This document shows positions 9,614 to 16,502 of a stretch of DNA of 32,406 nt, in pieces. The position numbers and the translations under genes are program-made. Every line of letters starts with the position of its first letter. The first letter of the stretch is position 1. The DNA comes from Grimontia indica (GTDB lineage Bacteria; Pseudomonadota; Gammaproteobacteria; Enterobacterales; Vibrionaceae): the NCBI RefSeq assembly GCF_000333895.2, contig NZ_ANFM02000050.1:1-32406 (forward strand). Direction: 5' to 3'. The notes beneath the pieces were generated by a model. The model searched no databases, was not told where the DNA came from, and saw only the letters and a program-made list of their open reading frames with translations.

Positions 9614-9811
9614 TGCTTAACATCACGTGGCTTATGCCTGCTCGATACCTAAATTCTTCATACAAATAACTCTCATTCATCCCCGCCTTGTCTCACCGAC
9701 CCATTAAGATAGGTTAATGGCACATCGAGACTACAGCCCGAAATGCGTAACTGCCTACTATCTGAAGGATTCTTATAAAAATCACGGATTACTTCAGCCA
9801 TGGAGGTTGTT

Positions 9812-11077
9812 ATGGCAGCAAAGAAAATTACACATCTGACTCTCTCTACAACAGCAATGTTCGTGCTATCAGCAATGAGTATTGGCAACGCCAACGCAGC
9901 GGGCTATCAAATCGCGTTTGACTCATCCGGCGGTCTTGGCCGCGCCTATGCCGGTGAAGCCGCCATCGGTGACAGCGCAGCGTCAATGGGACGAAACCCG
10001 GCCATCATGACGCTCTTTGAACGTCCTGAGTTCTCCGGTTCAATGATTTACTTTGACGCAGAAATCGACGTGACAGGTAATTCTGCGGCACAGTCTTCGT
10101 CAGACATTATTCCTTCCCAGTTTGTCCCTGCCAGTTACTATGTTCAGCCTCTTAATGAACAAATGGCCGTGGGATTAGGGCTGTACGCCAATTACGGATT
10201 GGGAACTGATTTAAAAGACGATTTCATTGCTGGAGATATCGGTGGAGACACAGAGCTATTCACCGTTAACATCAACCCTGCTATCGCCTATCAGGTCTCT
10301 CCGATGCTGAGTCTTGGCGCAGGTATTAGCCTGGTTTACGCCAGTGGCGAGGTAAACCGACATTATGGCGGGGGTGCTGGCAGTTTCGGTGTGCAGGCCT
10401 CAGACAAGATTTTAAGTTGGGATGGTGATGACTGGGCATTTGGCTGGAACGTGGGCGCGTTGTTGGCACTGGATGAGAAAAACCGTTTTGGCCTTTCTTA
10501 CCGTGCAGGCGTTGATCTCAAGCTCGAAGGCACTTTCAACGATTTCAGCCCAGGTGTTGCCATTCCCGGTGGCGGTTCAACCACCGCCGTTTCTAATGTA
10601 CCGCTACCGGCGATCGCGGAATTTTCGGGGTTCCACCAGCTAGATGACAAATGGGCAATTCACTATAGCGCGCTTTGGACGCAATGGAGTGAATACAAGG
10701 AATTCAGTGCTTCCAGTAGTGACTGCAGTGTCAATGGTGGCATCTGTTTCTTGAAGCCGGAAAAATATGACGACAGCTGGCGCTGGGCGATTGGTGCAAC
10801 CTATCAGCTCAACCCAGCCATTAAGCTGCGTGCAGGCTTTGCACTCGACGAGAAAGCCGGTGAGACAACACTGAGCATTCCCGACCAAGATGCCTATTGG
10901 TATTCGACAGGTATGAATTACCAACTTGATACCAACTGGTCGTTTGATCTCGGTTTGGCTTACATGGACCGTTCAGATGAGTCTTTTACTGAAACCAGCT
11001 TATTCGCGGCAGACCATGACTATACGGCAAAAGGCTATTTGCTGATTGTTGGTGCACAAGCAAACTACCGTTTCTGA
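9812..11077 (+). CDS. fadL: FadL/OmpP1-family outer-membrane transporter for hydrophobic compounds
   Basis: Outer-membrane beta-barrel for uptake of long-chain fatty acids or similar hydrophobic molecules; 421 residues, a normal FadL length. The signal peptide ends ANA, and the mature protein starts AGYQIAFDSSGGLGRAYAGEAAIGDSAASMGRNPA, the hallmark N-terminus of the family whose hatch domain plugs the barrel. The C-terminus ends in Phe (ANYRF), as expected for BAM-dependent insertion. ATG 9812 is preferred over ATG 9800, because GGAGG at 9802-9806 is 5 nt before 9812 and itself overlaps the earlier ATG. It is monocistronic, with terminators on both sides. The convergent neighbour is an acyl-CoA ligase, suggesting related substrates. 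Confidence 0.93.
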   Translation: MAAKKITHLTLSTTAMFVLSAMSIGNANAAGYQIAFDSSGGLGRAYAGEAAIGDSAASMGRNPAIMTLFERPEFSGSMIYFDAEIDVTGNSAAQSSSDIIPSQFVPASYYVQPLNEQMAVGLGLYANYGLGTDLKDDFIAGDIGGDTELFTVNINPAIAYQVSPMLSLGAGISLVYASGEVNRHYGGGAGSFGVQASDKILSWDGDDWAFGWNVGALLALDEKNRFGLSYRAGVDLKLEGTFNDFSPGVAIPGGGSTTAVSNVPLPAIAEFSGFHQLDDKWAIHYSALWTQWSEYKEFSASSSDCSVNGGICFLKPEKYDDSWRWAIGATYQLNPAIKLRAGFALDEKAGETTLSIPDQDAYWYSTGMNYQLDTNWSFDLGLAYMDRSDESFTETSLFAADHDYTAKGYLLIVGAQANYRF

Positions 11078-11103
11078 ACAAAGAACGTAACCGTCCTTAA
11101 AAC

Positions 11104-11125
11104 AGCCCGCCTCGCGGGCTTTTTT
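11104..11125 (+). terminator. Terminator of fadL
   Basis: A 7-bp GC-rich stem AGCCCGC / GCGGGCT with a CTC loop is followed by a T run. Confidence 0.92.
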
Positions 11126-11152
11126 ATGCCTTCAAAACGACAGGCAACAAGG

Positions 11153-11179
11153 AAAAAAAGCCGGTGCATCTAGCACCGG
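11153..11179 (-). terminator. Terminator of the minus-strand acyl-CoA ligase operon
   Basis: Read on the minus strand, CCGGTGC-TAGAT-GCACCGG is followed by CTTTTTTTCC, 29 bp after the ligase stop. With the fadL terminator it separates the convergent units. Confidence 0.88.
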
Positions 11180-11207
11180 AAAAGACGAGAAAAAGTAAAG
11201 GACAGAT

Positions 11208-12782
11208 TTAGGATTCAGTTCGAAGATCTTTACGGAGGATTTTGCCAACGGCAGTTTTCGGAAGTTCGGACACCACAACAACTTGCTTCGGGACTTTGTA
11301 AGCCGTGAGATTTTGGCGACAAAAAGCCTCCAGCGCTGACAGTTCCAACGTCTCTTTTGCCGTGATAAAAGCTTTAACCGCCTCGCCAGTAGCTTCATCG
11401 GCTACCCCAATCACGGCGGCTTCTAATACATCGGGATACGAGCAAAGCACTTGTTCCACTTCACTTGGGTAAACGTTGAAACCTGAAACCAGCACCATAT
11501 CTTTGAGCCGGTCAACAATTTGAATACTGCCGTCCTCGAGGATCACCCCCATGTCCCCGGTCTTAAAAAAGCCATCCGCTGTTAAGACTTGTCCCGTTTC
11601 TTCTGGGTTATTCCAGTACCCTTTCATGACTTGTTCGCCTTTCAACACAATCTGGCCAACCTCGCCTTGCGGTAGAGCCCTGTCGTTCAAGTCCCAGATT
11701 TCCACGGCGGTATTGATCAACGGTCGACCGACAGTGCCGTAATGCTCTGCCCCCGGTTGATTCAGACTGATCACCGGTGAGGTTTCTGACATGCCGTACC
11801 CTTCGGTGATGGTACAAGCTGTCACCTCCTCCCATGCTACGCGGGCAGCATCGATCAGTGCTGTTCCGCCAGAAAGCGTGATTTTGAGGTGCGAGAAGTC
11901 CAGAGCGCGAAATTCAGGGTGCTGACATAAGCCGACAAACAAGGTGTTAATACCAGCAAAACCCGTGAATTTATGCGGTTGAAGTTGGGCAACAAAAGTA
12001 TCGAGATCTCTTGGATTGGGGATCAGAATGTTGGTGTTACCTTGGGAGAAAAACAGAATGAGGTTCACGGCAAATGCATAGATGTGATAAAGCGGCAACG
12101 GACAGACAAACAACTCTTCTCCCGGCACCACCACATCTTTCAAACGCTCTTCCATTTGTGCCATGTTCGCCAGCACAGAAGCGTGTGTCAGGCATGCCCC
12201 TTTTGCTCTGCCGGTTGTCCCGCCTGTGTACTGCAACATACTGAGTGCTCCAGCATCTATCGCAGGCGGTAGAAAGGAAACGGCTTCTCCCGCCAGGATC
12301 TCATCCAAATCTGCCTGAAGAATATCCCGCCCGCTTGATGTCGAGGCCTTTCCTCCTCCCTTGGCATAAATCACGACATCAATGTCGGTGTGATCAATCA
12401 CAGAGGCTAAAGGTGCAGAAAGAGGTGCAAAGATCACCAGCGCTTTCGCACCAGAGTCTGAAAACTGATGCTGCATCTCTCTCGGCGTATAAAGTGGATT
12501 GGTGTTTACAAGCACCAATCCGGCGCGCAAGGCTGCAAACGCAGCAATAGGAAAGTCGAGAATATTAGGAAGCTGAATTGCTATCCTATCGCCCGGCTTT
12601 AAGTTCGTATTGTTTTGAAGCCAGCCTGCAAACTGGCGGGATTTTTCCTCAACATCACGATAGCTCAGGCTTTGCGGTCCGCAATAGAAAGCCGTTTTGT
12701 CAGCGTATTTGTCGCAGGCGCTTTCAATAAAAGTCGCCAATGTGATGTTGTTTTGCTGAATACCATTGGTCACGTTCATCAT
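11208..12782 (-). CDS. Long-chain acyl-CoA ligase (AMP-binding, FadD-like)
   Basis: Activates a carboxylic acid to its CoA thioester via an acyl-adenylate; probably cytoplasmic. It has 524 residues. ANL-superfamily motifs appear in order: YTGGTTGRAKGA (P-loop-like), GYGMSETSP, KTGDMG, DRLKDMVLVSGFNVYPSEVE (hinge), and KTAVGKILRK with the C-terminal catalytic Lys. The GFNVYPSEVE segment is typical of long-chain fatty acid ligases. The start is uncertain: ATG ATG (12782/12779) lies immediately after AGAAGG, while an in-frame GTG at 12773 has better spacing (about 9 nt). It lies 53 bp downstream of the aldehyde dehydrogenase gene on the same strand, so the pair could convert an aldehyde to an acid and then to an acyl-CoA. 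Exact chain length or aromatic preference cannot be read from sequence. Confidence 0.9.
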   Translation of the reverse strand: MMNVTNGIQQNNITLATFIESACDKYADKTAFYCGPQSLSYRDVEEKSRQFAGWLQNNTNLKPGDRIAIQLPNILDFPIAAFAALRAGLVLVNTNPLYTPREMQHQFSDSGAKALVIFAPLSAPLASVIDHTDIDVVIYAKGGGKASTSSGRDILQADLDEILAGEAVSFLPPAIDAGALSMLQYTGGTTGRAKGACLTHASVLANMAQMEERLKDVVVPGEELFVCPLPLYHIYAFAVNLILFFSQGNTNILIPNPRDLDTFVAQLQPHKFTGFAGINTLFVGLCQHPEFRALDFSHLKITLSGGTALIDAARVAWEEVTACTITEGYGMSETSPVISLNQPGAEHYGTVGRPLINTAVEIWDLNDRALPQGEVGQIVLKGEQVMKGYWNNPEETGQVLTADGFFKTGDMGVILEDGSIQIVDRLKDMVLVSGFNVYPSEVEQVLCSYPDVLEAAVIGVADEATGEAVKAFITAKETLELSALEAFCRQNLTAYKVPKQVVVVSELPKTAVGKILRKDLRTES

Positions 12783-12835
12783 CCTTCTGTTTGGGTTCCT
12801 TGTTGTGTACGTTTTATCGTGACAGCGTCACGTAT

Positions 12836-14311
12836 CTACTCTCCAACAAAGAACTTGTAGAACAAGTGATGCATTTTTTTGCCGTACGGTGGGAAGAGCA
12901 TATCGCTGAAAAACAATTTCCCGCGTACCAAAACCGATTTGCAGTGGGAGAACGTTCTGAAGCCTTCCACACCGTGGTAGCTGCCCATACCTGAATCTCC
13001 AACGCCACCAAATGGCAAGTCATCGACAACCACATGGAATGCCGCGTCATTGATACAAACACCACCCGCGTGCGTTTCTCTCAAAAACCGACGCTGGAAG
13101 TCTTTGTCAAAACTCAGAACATACAACCCAAGTGGACGTGCGTTGCTGTTAATGGCATCAATCACATCCTGGGTATCCTGATAACCAAGAATCGGTAAGA
13201 TTGGGCCAAAGATTTCTTCCTGCATGACTTTCATAGATGCACTGGCACCCAACACCAATGTCAGAGGCATAAAGCAACCTTCCGGTTGGACATCAAGCTC
13301 GCCAAGATGCACGACTTTAGCACCCTGAGCCTGTGCTTCCTCCAAATACCCCATCAAACGCTCGAACTGCTTGGGATTGATCACCCGGGTACGTTTGTCA
13401 TTCCCCAGTGTTGAGGGGTACATGGATTCGTAGCGACGGCTTATCTCCGCGACCAGTTCATCCAATCTTTCATTCGGGCAATAAATGTAATCTGGAGAAA
13501 CGCAGGTTTGCCCTGCATTCATGGTTTTGCCATAGATAAAGCGTTTAACGGCTTCATTAAGGGGAATCTTGTCATCAATGATCACGGGCGACTTCCCGCC
13601 CAATTCAAGGGTCACAGGCACAAGCTTATCGGCAGCGGCAAGCATCACATGCCTGCCAACCTGCGTAGATCCAGTAAACAGCAGGTGATCAAAAGGCAAT
13701 TCAGAGAAAGATTTGGCCACATTGGCATCCCCTTCGACCACATGCACTTTGTCACGCGGAAAAACGCTGGCGAGCAAGTCCACCAGCACTGCATTGGTCG
13801 CGGGGGTGTATTCCGACACTTTGATCATCGCGCGGTTTCCTGCCGCAATAGCTGCCACCAACGGTCCGATGGTGAGAAAGACCGGGTAGTTCCAAGGCGA
13901 AATAATCCCTACCACGCCCAAAGGCTGATAATGAATTTCTGCCTTGGCAGGCTGAAAGACAATGCCGACTTTGCGTTTTTGAGGTTTCATCCAGCGACGA
14001 AGATGCTTGATCGTGTAGTCAATCGAGGACAGAGAAGAAAAGATGTCGCCCAGCATACTCTCATCGTGACTCCGATAGCCGAAGTCTTGCTCCAACGCTC
14101 TCAGCAAATTTTCCTTTTCACGATGAATGGCAGATTTAAGTAATTTCAAATCCGCAATCCGGCTTTCGTAACTGGGGTATCTGTCTTCGTTAAAGGCGCG
14201 TTTTTGCACGTAGAACAAGGTGTTGATGGTTTCTGCGCTCTTATTTTCAGAGCACTGGACCGTTTCTTGTTCCATCATGACCGGCTCAGAAAGTTTCTCT
14301 GCGTTATTCAT
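12836..14311 (-). CDS. NAD(P)-dependent aldehyde dehydrogenase (coniferyl-aldehyde dehydrogenase-like)
   Basis: Oxidises an aldehyde to the acid; 491 residues from the chosen start. Family motifs: SPWNYPVFLTIGPLVAAIAAGNRAMIK (cofactor-binding region), TGSTQVGR, LELGGKSPVII with the general-base Glu, and NAGQTCVSPDYI with the catalytic Cys. The C-terminus FRTFSHCKSVLVRG plus a hydrophobic tail resembles class 3/coniferyl-aldehyde-type enzymes. The start ATG 14311 has GGGAG 6 nt upstream. An in-frame ATG at 14380 would add 23 residues but has a poorer ribosome site. It is followed by the acyl-CoA ligase on the same strand. The substrate (fatty aldehyde or aromatic aldehyde) is undetermined. Confidence 0.9.
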   Translation of the reverse strand: MNNAEKLSEPVMMEQETVQCSENKSAETINTLFYVQKRAFNEDRYPSYESRIADLKLLKSAIHREKENLLRALEQDFGYRSHDESMLGDIFSSLSSIDYTIKHLRRWMKPQKRKVGIVFQPAKAEIHYQPLGVVGIISPWNYPVFLTIGPLVAAIAAGNRAMIKVSEYTPATNAVLVDLLASVFPRDKVHVVEGDANVAKSFSELPFDHLLFTGSTQVGRHVMLAAADKLVPVTLELGGKSPVIIDDKIPLNEAVKRFIYGKTMNAGQTCVSPDYIYCPNERLDELVAEISRRYESMYPSTLGNDKRTRVINPKQFERLMGYLEEAQAQGAKVVHLGELDVQPEGCFMPLTLVLGASASMKVMQEEIFGPILPILGYQDTQDVIDAINSNARPLGLYVLSFDKDFQRRFLRETHAGGVCINDAAFHVVVDDLPFGGVGDSGMGSYHGVEGFRTFSHCKSVLVRGKLFFSDMLFPPYGKKMHHLFYKFFVGE

Positions 14312-14390
14312 ATTGATCTCCCGACTGCAGGCCTCCTTTATCTGAGATTTCCGATAGGTTTGGATATCAGAAGGATGCATAACTTCTTCG

Positions 14391-14408
14391 ATACTGAGTA
14401 CTCAATAT
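14391..14408. promoter_or_regulatory. Candidate operator upstream of the aldehyde dehydrogenase operon
   Basis: ATACTGAGTACTCAATAT contains a perfect 10-bp palindrome TGAGTACTCA (14395-14404), about 80 bp upstream of the dehydrogenase start. The binding protein is unknown, and chance palindromes of this length occur. Confidence 0.3.
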
Positions 14409-14468
14409 GCGCCAACGACGGGAGAACGCTTTGTTAATTTATGCCAAAGGCTTATCTGTATTTCTCCT

Positions 14469-14517
14469 ATATACCCAAACAACCTGAAGATACAGGATTC
14501 AGGTTGTTTGGGTATAT
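14469..14517. repeat. Interspersed palindromic repeat, copy 1
   Basis: A 20-bp perfect inverted repeat, ATATACCCAAACAACCTGAA (14469-14488) and its complement (14498-14517), surrounds the 9-nt loop GATACAGGA. It lies just beyond the terminator of the AraC-family gene. The same arm sequence recurs at 15916-15963 and at both ends of the element at 22741-23008. Confidence 0.93.
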
Positions 14518-14521
14518 GTAT

Positions 14522-14548
14522 AAAAAAGGAGCGCCACAATGGCGCCCC
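14522..14548 (-). terminator. Terminator of the AraC-family gene
   Basis: Minus strand: GGGGCGCCA-TTG-TGGCGCTCC (9 bp, one G-T pair) is followed by TTTTTT, 26 bp after the stop. Confidence 0.9.
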
Positions 14549-14574
14549 TGATTAAAAATCTCTTTGTTGATTGA

Positions 14575-15633
14575 TTAATGGCGACAGCTTTCTGCCAAGA
14601 TATTGGCCGAAAGATAACGGTGACGATATTCACCAGGTGCACACCCCTCCCAACGCCTGAATGCGCGATTGAAGTTAGCCACATTGGAAAAGCCCACCAA
14701 ATAACCTATTTCACTGATACTCATGTGAGGTTGCTTGATGTAGTTCATCGTCAGCCTCTTACGCGTATTGTCGAGGATGTCTTTATAACAGGTTCCCTGA
14801 TCATTCAGTTTACGCTGAAGGTTTCTGAGGCTCAGTCCCAGCTGTTTGGCAACATCCGCCTGAGACGGTGCACCAAGCGGCAGTTCATCCACGATTCGGG
14901 TTTCAATCTGGAAGGTCAGATTGGTTTTATCTACCCGACACATGAATTTGTTCAGCATTTCGAGGTGCATTTCGTTGATAGCAGGATTACTGCCAATCGA
15001 CTGGGCCTGGGCAATTTCCGCATCCATCACAACCGCATTGCGATCGCAGCCATACTCAATGGGACAATCGAAAAACGCTGCGGCCACTTCGCAATCCGTG
15101 CTTGGACGCTCGAAGTTAAATTGGATTTTGATTGGATTGAAGTCACGACCAACAATGTCACGGGATAATTGCACCAGCGTCGCCTGAAACGCTTCGATCA
15201 TATGAGGCGTAAGCACCTGACGGCCGCTGTCTGCGTAGCGATAGACTTCCAAATCTGACACGAAGTCGACACCCCTTTCCTCATAGGCGTACATGTTGCA
15301 GCAGTTGGAAACCACACGTTTATATTGGGCGACGCGTTCTAACGCTTCTTGAAGGCTGTATGCAGATTGCACGGCATAACCAAGTGCATGAAGCACGGAG
15401 GGATGAAAGCTTCGCGCCACTTCGATATTAAAAGCGCGACCACCTACTTTGTTGTTGCAGTAAGCGAACAAATTGCCAAGGCTTTGCACGCAGACTCTTC
15501 CTTCAGGATCGTTGACTTCAGAAGGAGAAATATCAAACTTTTCTAAGGTTTTGATCGGATCAATGTCATGGCTTTTCATCGCCCGGGTAATAGGGATCAG
15601 CCATCCACTCAATGTTGAATAATATGCGTTCAT
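14575..15633 (-). CDS. AraC-family transcriptional regulator (arabinose-binding-like N-terminal domain)
   Basis: A 352-residue DNA-binding regulator. The N-terminal ~200 residues match the layout of the Arabinose_bd domain of AraC/OruR-like proteins (SFHPSVLHALGYAVQSAYSLQEALERVAQYKRVVS). The C-terminal ~100 residues form the double helix-turn-helix (PSQADVAKQLGLSLRNLQRKLNDQG ... MSISEIGYLVGFSNVANFNRAFRRWEGCAPGEYR). ATG 15633 is selected because AAGGAAG lies 8 nt upstream; a longer reading frame to 15669 has no ribosome site. It is transcribed toward the aldehyde dehydrogenase/ligase genes but separated from them by a terminator. A direct repeat at 15700-15718 could be its own operator. It is the best candidate regulator of the neighbouring aldehyde/acid operon or of fadL, by proximity only. 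Confidence 0.9.
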   Translation of the reverse strand: MNAYYSTLSGWLIPITRAMKSHDIDPIKTLEKFDISPSEVNDPEGRVCVQSLGNLFAYCNNKVGGRAFNIEVARSFHPSVLHALGYAVQSAYSLQEALERVAQYKRVVSNCCNMYAYEERGVDFVSDLEVYRYADSGRQVLTPHMIEAFQATLVQLSRDIVGRDFNPIKIQFNFERPSTDCEVAAAFFDCPIEYGCDRNAVVMDAEIAQAQSIGSNPAINEMHLEMLNKFMCRVDKTNLTFQIETRIVDELPLGAPSQADVAKQLGLSLRNLQRKLNDQGTCYKDILDNTRKRLTMNYIKQPHMSISEIGYLVGFSNVANFNRAFRRWEGCAPGEYRHRYLSANILAESCRH

Positions 15634-15699
15634 ACTAGTCACTTCCTTGAAATACCCTGCTGCAAGCACTGAATCTGCAGCTAGGTATACACCCCATCA

Positions 15700-15718
15700 A
15701 TGTTGCAACCATGTTGCA
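15700..15718. promoter_or_regulatory. Direct repeat, possible AraC-type operator
   Basis: ATGTTGCA occurs at 15700-15707 and again at 15711-15718, spaced 11 bp apart, about one helical turn. The site lies about 67 bp upstream of the AraC-family start. AraC-type proteins often bind direct repeats, so autoregulation is possible. This is inference from spacing only. Confidence 0.4.
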
Positions 15719-15886
15719 TTAAGTAACGATAGTGTGAGTGGCAGAGATATAAATGACCATATTCAAATTTTGATGGATTTAATGGTTTAAACAGGTGTTC
15801 ATCCAATTAATGAAACGTGATTCTTAATGTTGACTTATTCGACCAAAACGAACGTGTTATGAAATCTAGCTATTATTGGAAAGAAT

Positions 15887-15908
15887 GAAGCCAGCGAGTG
15901 CTGGCTTC
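15887..15908 (-). terminator. Hairpin, probable terminator for the small minus-strand gene
   Basis: GAAGCCAGC-GAGT-GCTGGCTTC is a perfect 9-bp stem with a 4-nt loop. On the minus strand it is followed by ATTCTTTCC, only moderately T-rich. It lies about 60 bp past the stop of the 71-residue gene, beyond repeat copy 2. Confidence 0.55.
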
Positions 15909-15915
15909 GTATAGA

Positions 15916-15963
15916 TATACCCAAACGACCTGAAGATGCTCGCATTCAGGTCGTTTAGGTATA
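15916..15963. repeat. Interspersed palindromic repeat, copy 2
   Basis: Arms TATACCCAAACGACCTGAA (15916-15934) and TTCAGGTCGTTTAGGTATA (15945-15963) pair over 19 bp with one mismatch, around a 10-nt loop (GATGCTCGCA). It belongs to the same family as copy 1, with a compensated A/T to G/C change inside the arms. Confidence 0.9.
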
Positions 15964-15968
15964 AGCAT

Positions 15969-16184
15969 TTAAAAATCTATCGGAGGCTGTTTTCGCATCT
16001 CTTCCAACGAGCTTCCCATCCTTATTGGATCAGAAAGAGACTCATGCTCATAGACACTTTCTGTAAACTCCAAAGCGTCATAAAAAGCCCAACCCTGTTG
16101 CGATAATTCATTCGCAATTTCCAATTTGTTCTTTCCTCCGTGGTGCATGTCGACCACTTCGGCAAAGGTGTCCTTCTCACTCAT
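15969..16184 (-). CDS. Small protein of unknown function (71 aa)
   Basis: Not recognised. The start ATG 16184 has GAGGAG 5 nt upstream; a longer reading frame to 16217 lacks a ribosome site. The product (MSEKDTFAEVVDMHHGGKNK ... RKQPPIDF) is acidic and hydrophilic with no membrane segment or signal peptide, and is predicted cytoplasmic. It is divergent from luxM across a 318-bp gap, so the two could share a control region. It is followed by palindromic repeat copy 2 and a hairpin. Function cannot be inferred. Confidence 0.65.
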   Translation of the reverse strand: MSEKDTFAEVVDMHHGGKNKLEIANELSQQGWAFYDALEFTESVYEHESLSDPIRMGSSLEEMRKQPPIDF

Positions 16185-16502
16185 GGCAGCTCCTCTCAGG
16201 CAAAGGAAACACCTCATTACCCTAGTGAGAGATCCTCAGCAAAGTTGTATCAAAATCCTGACTGACTCACGCAATTCATCTGCCTGTAAAACTTGGCAAC
16301 ATCGTCACCACAAAATCCAATCAATTTCACCTCCGGCAACTTCCCTGCGTTCTCAGCTAGATAGCGTTAAGCAATCGCTCTCTTTTATGTAAATGGTCGA
16401 AATTGTTTCAATAAGTGGACATTTGTGATTGTCATAGCATGACTGCATTAAAGAGATCGTACACTTAACTGGACTTTTTTGAACCACGTCGAGGAATTAA
16501 GT
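16185..16502. promoter_or_regulatory. Divergent control region in front of luxM
   Basis: These 318 bp contain no supported gene. An inverted repeat GTCAT-AGC-ATGAC (16431-16443) lies about 60 bp upstream of the luxM start. A weak promoter-like pair (TTGTGA at 16423, CATTAA at 16446, 17-bp spacer) overlaps it. No convincing LuxR/HapR-type palindrome was found by eye. Confidence 0.35.

Larger units (their letters stand above)
15634..15968. other. Intergenic region between the AraC-family gene and the small unknown gene
   Basis: No coding sequence is supported in these 335 bp. They hold the upstream region of the AraC-family gene (with the direct repeat at 15700-15718), an AT-rich stretch at about 15720-15880, a hairpin (15887-15908) and palindromic repeat copy 2 (15916-15963). 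Confidence 0.6.

Noticed and set aside
13508-14143. 211-codon plus-strand open frame
   Set aside because: It is antisense to the aldehyde dehydrogenase and has a His/Arg-rich composition typical of shadow frames.
14578-15168. 196-codon plus-strand open frame
   Set aside because: It is antisense to the AraC-family gene, whose helix-turn-helix motifs are clear, and shows no family features.
14469-15963. CRISPR array
   Set aside because: The two related repeats are palindromes about 1.4 kb apart with a gene between them; there is no regular repeat-spacer pattern and no cas gene.
16390-16450. LuxR/HapR or CRP site in front of luxM
   Set aside because: Only half-matches (TGTGATTG...) were seen, below a level worth calling.
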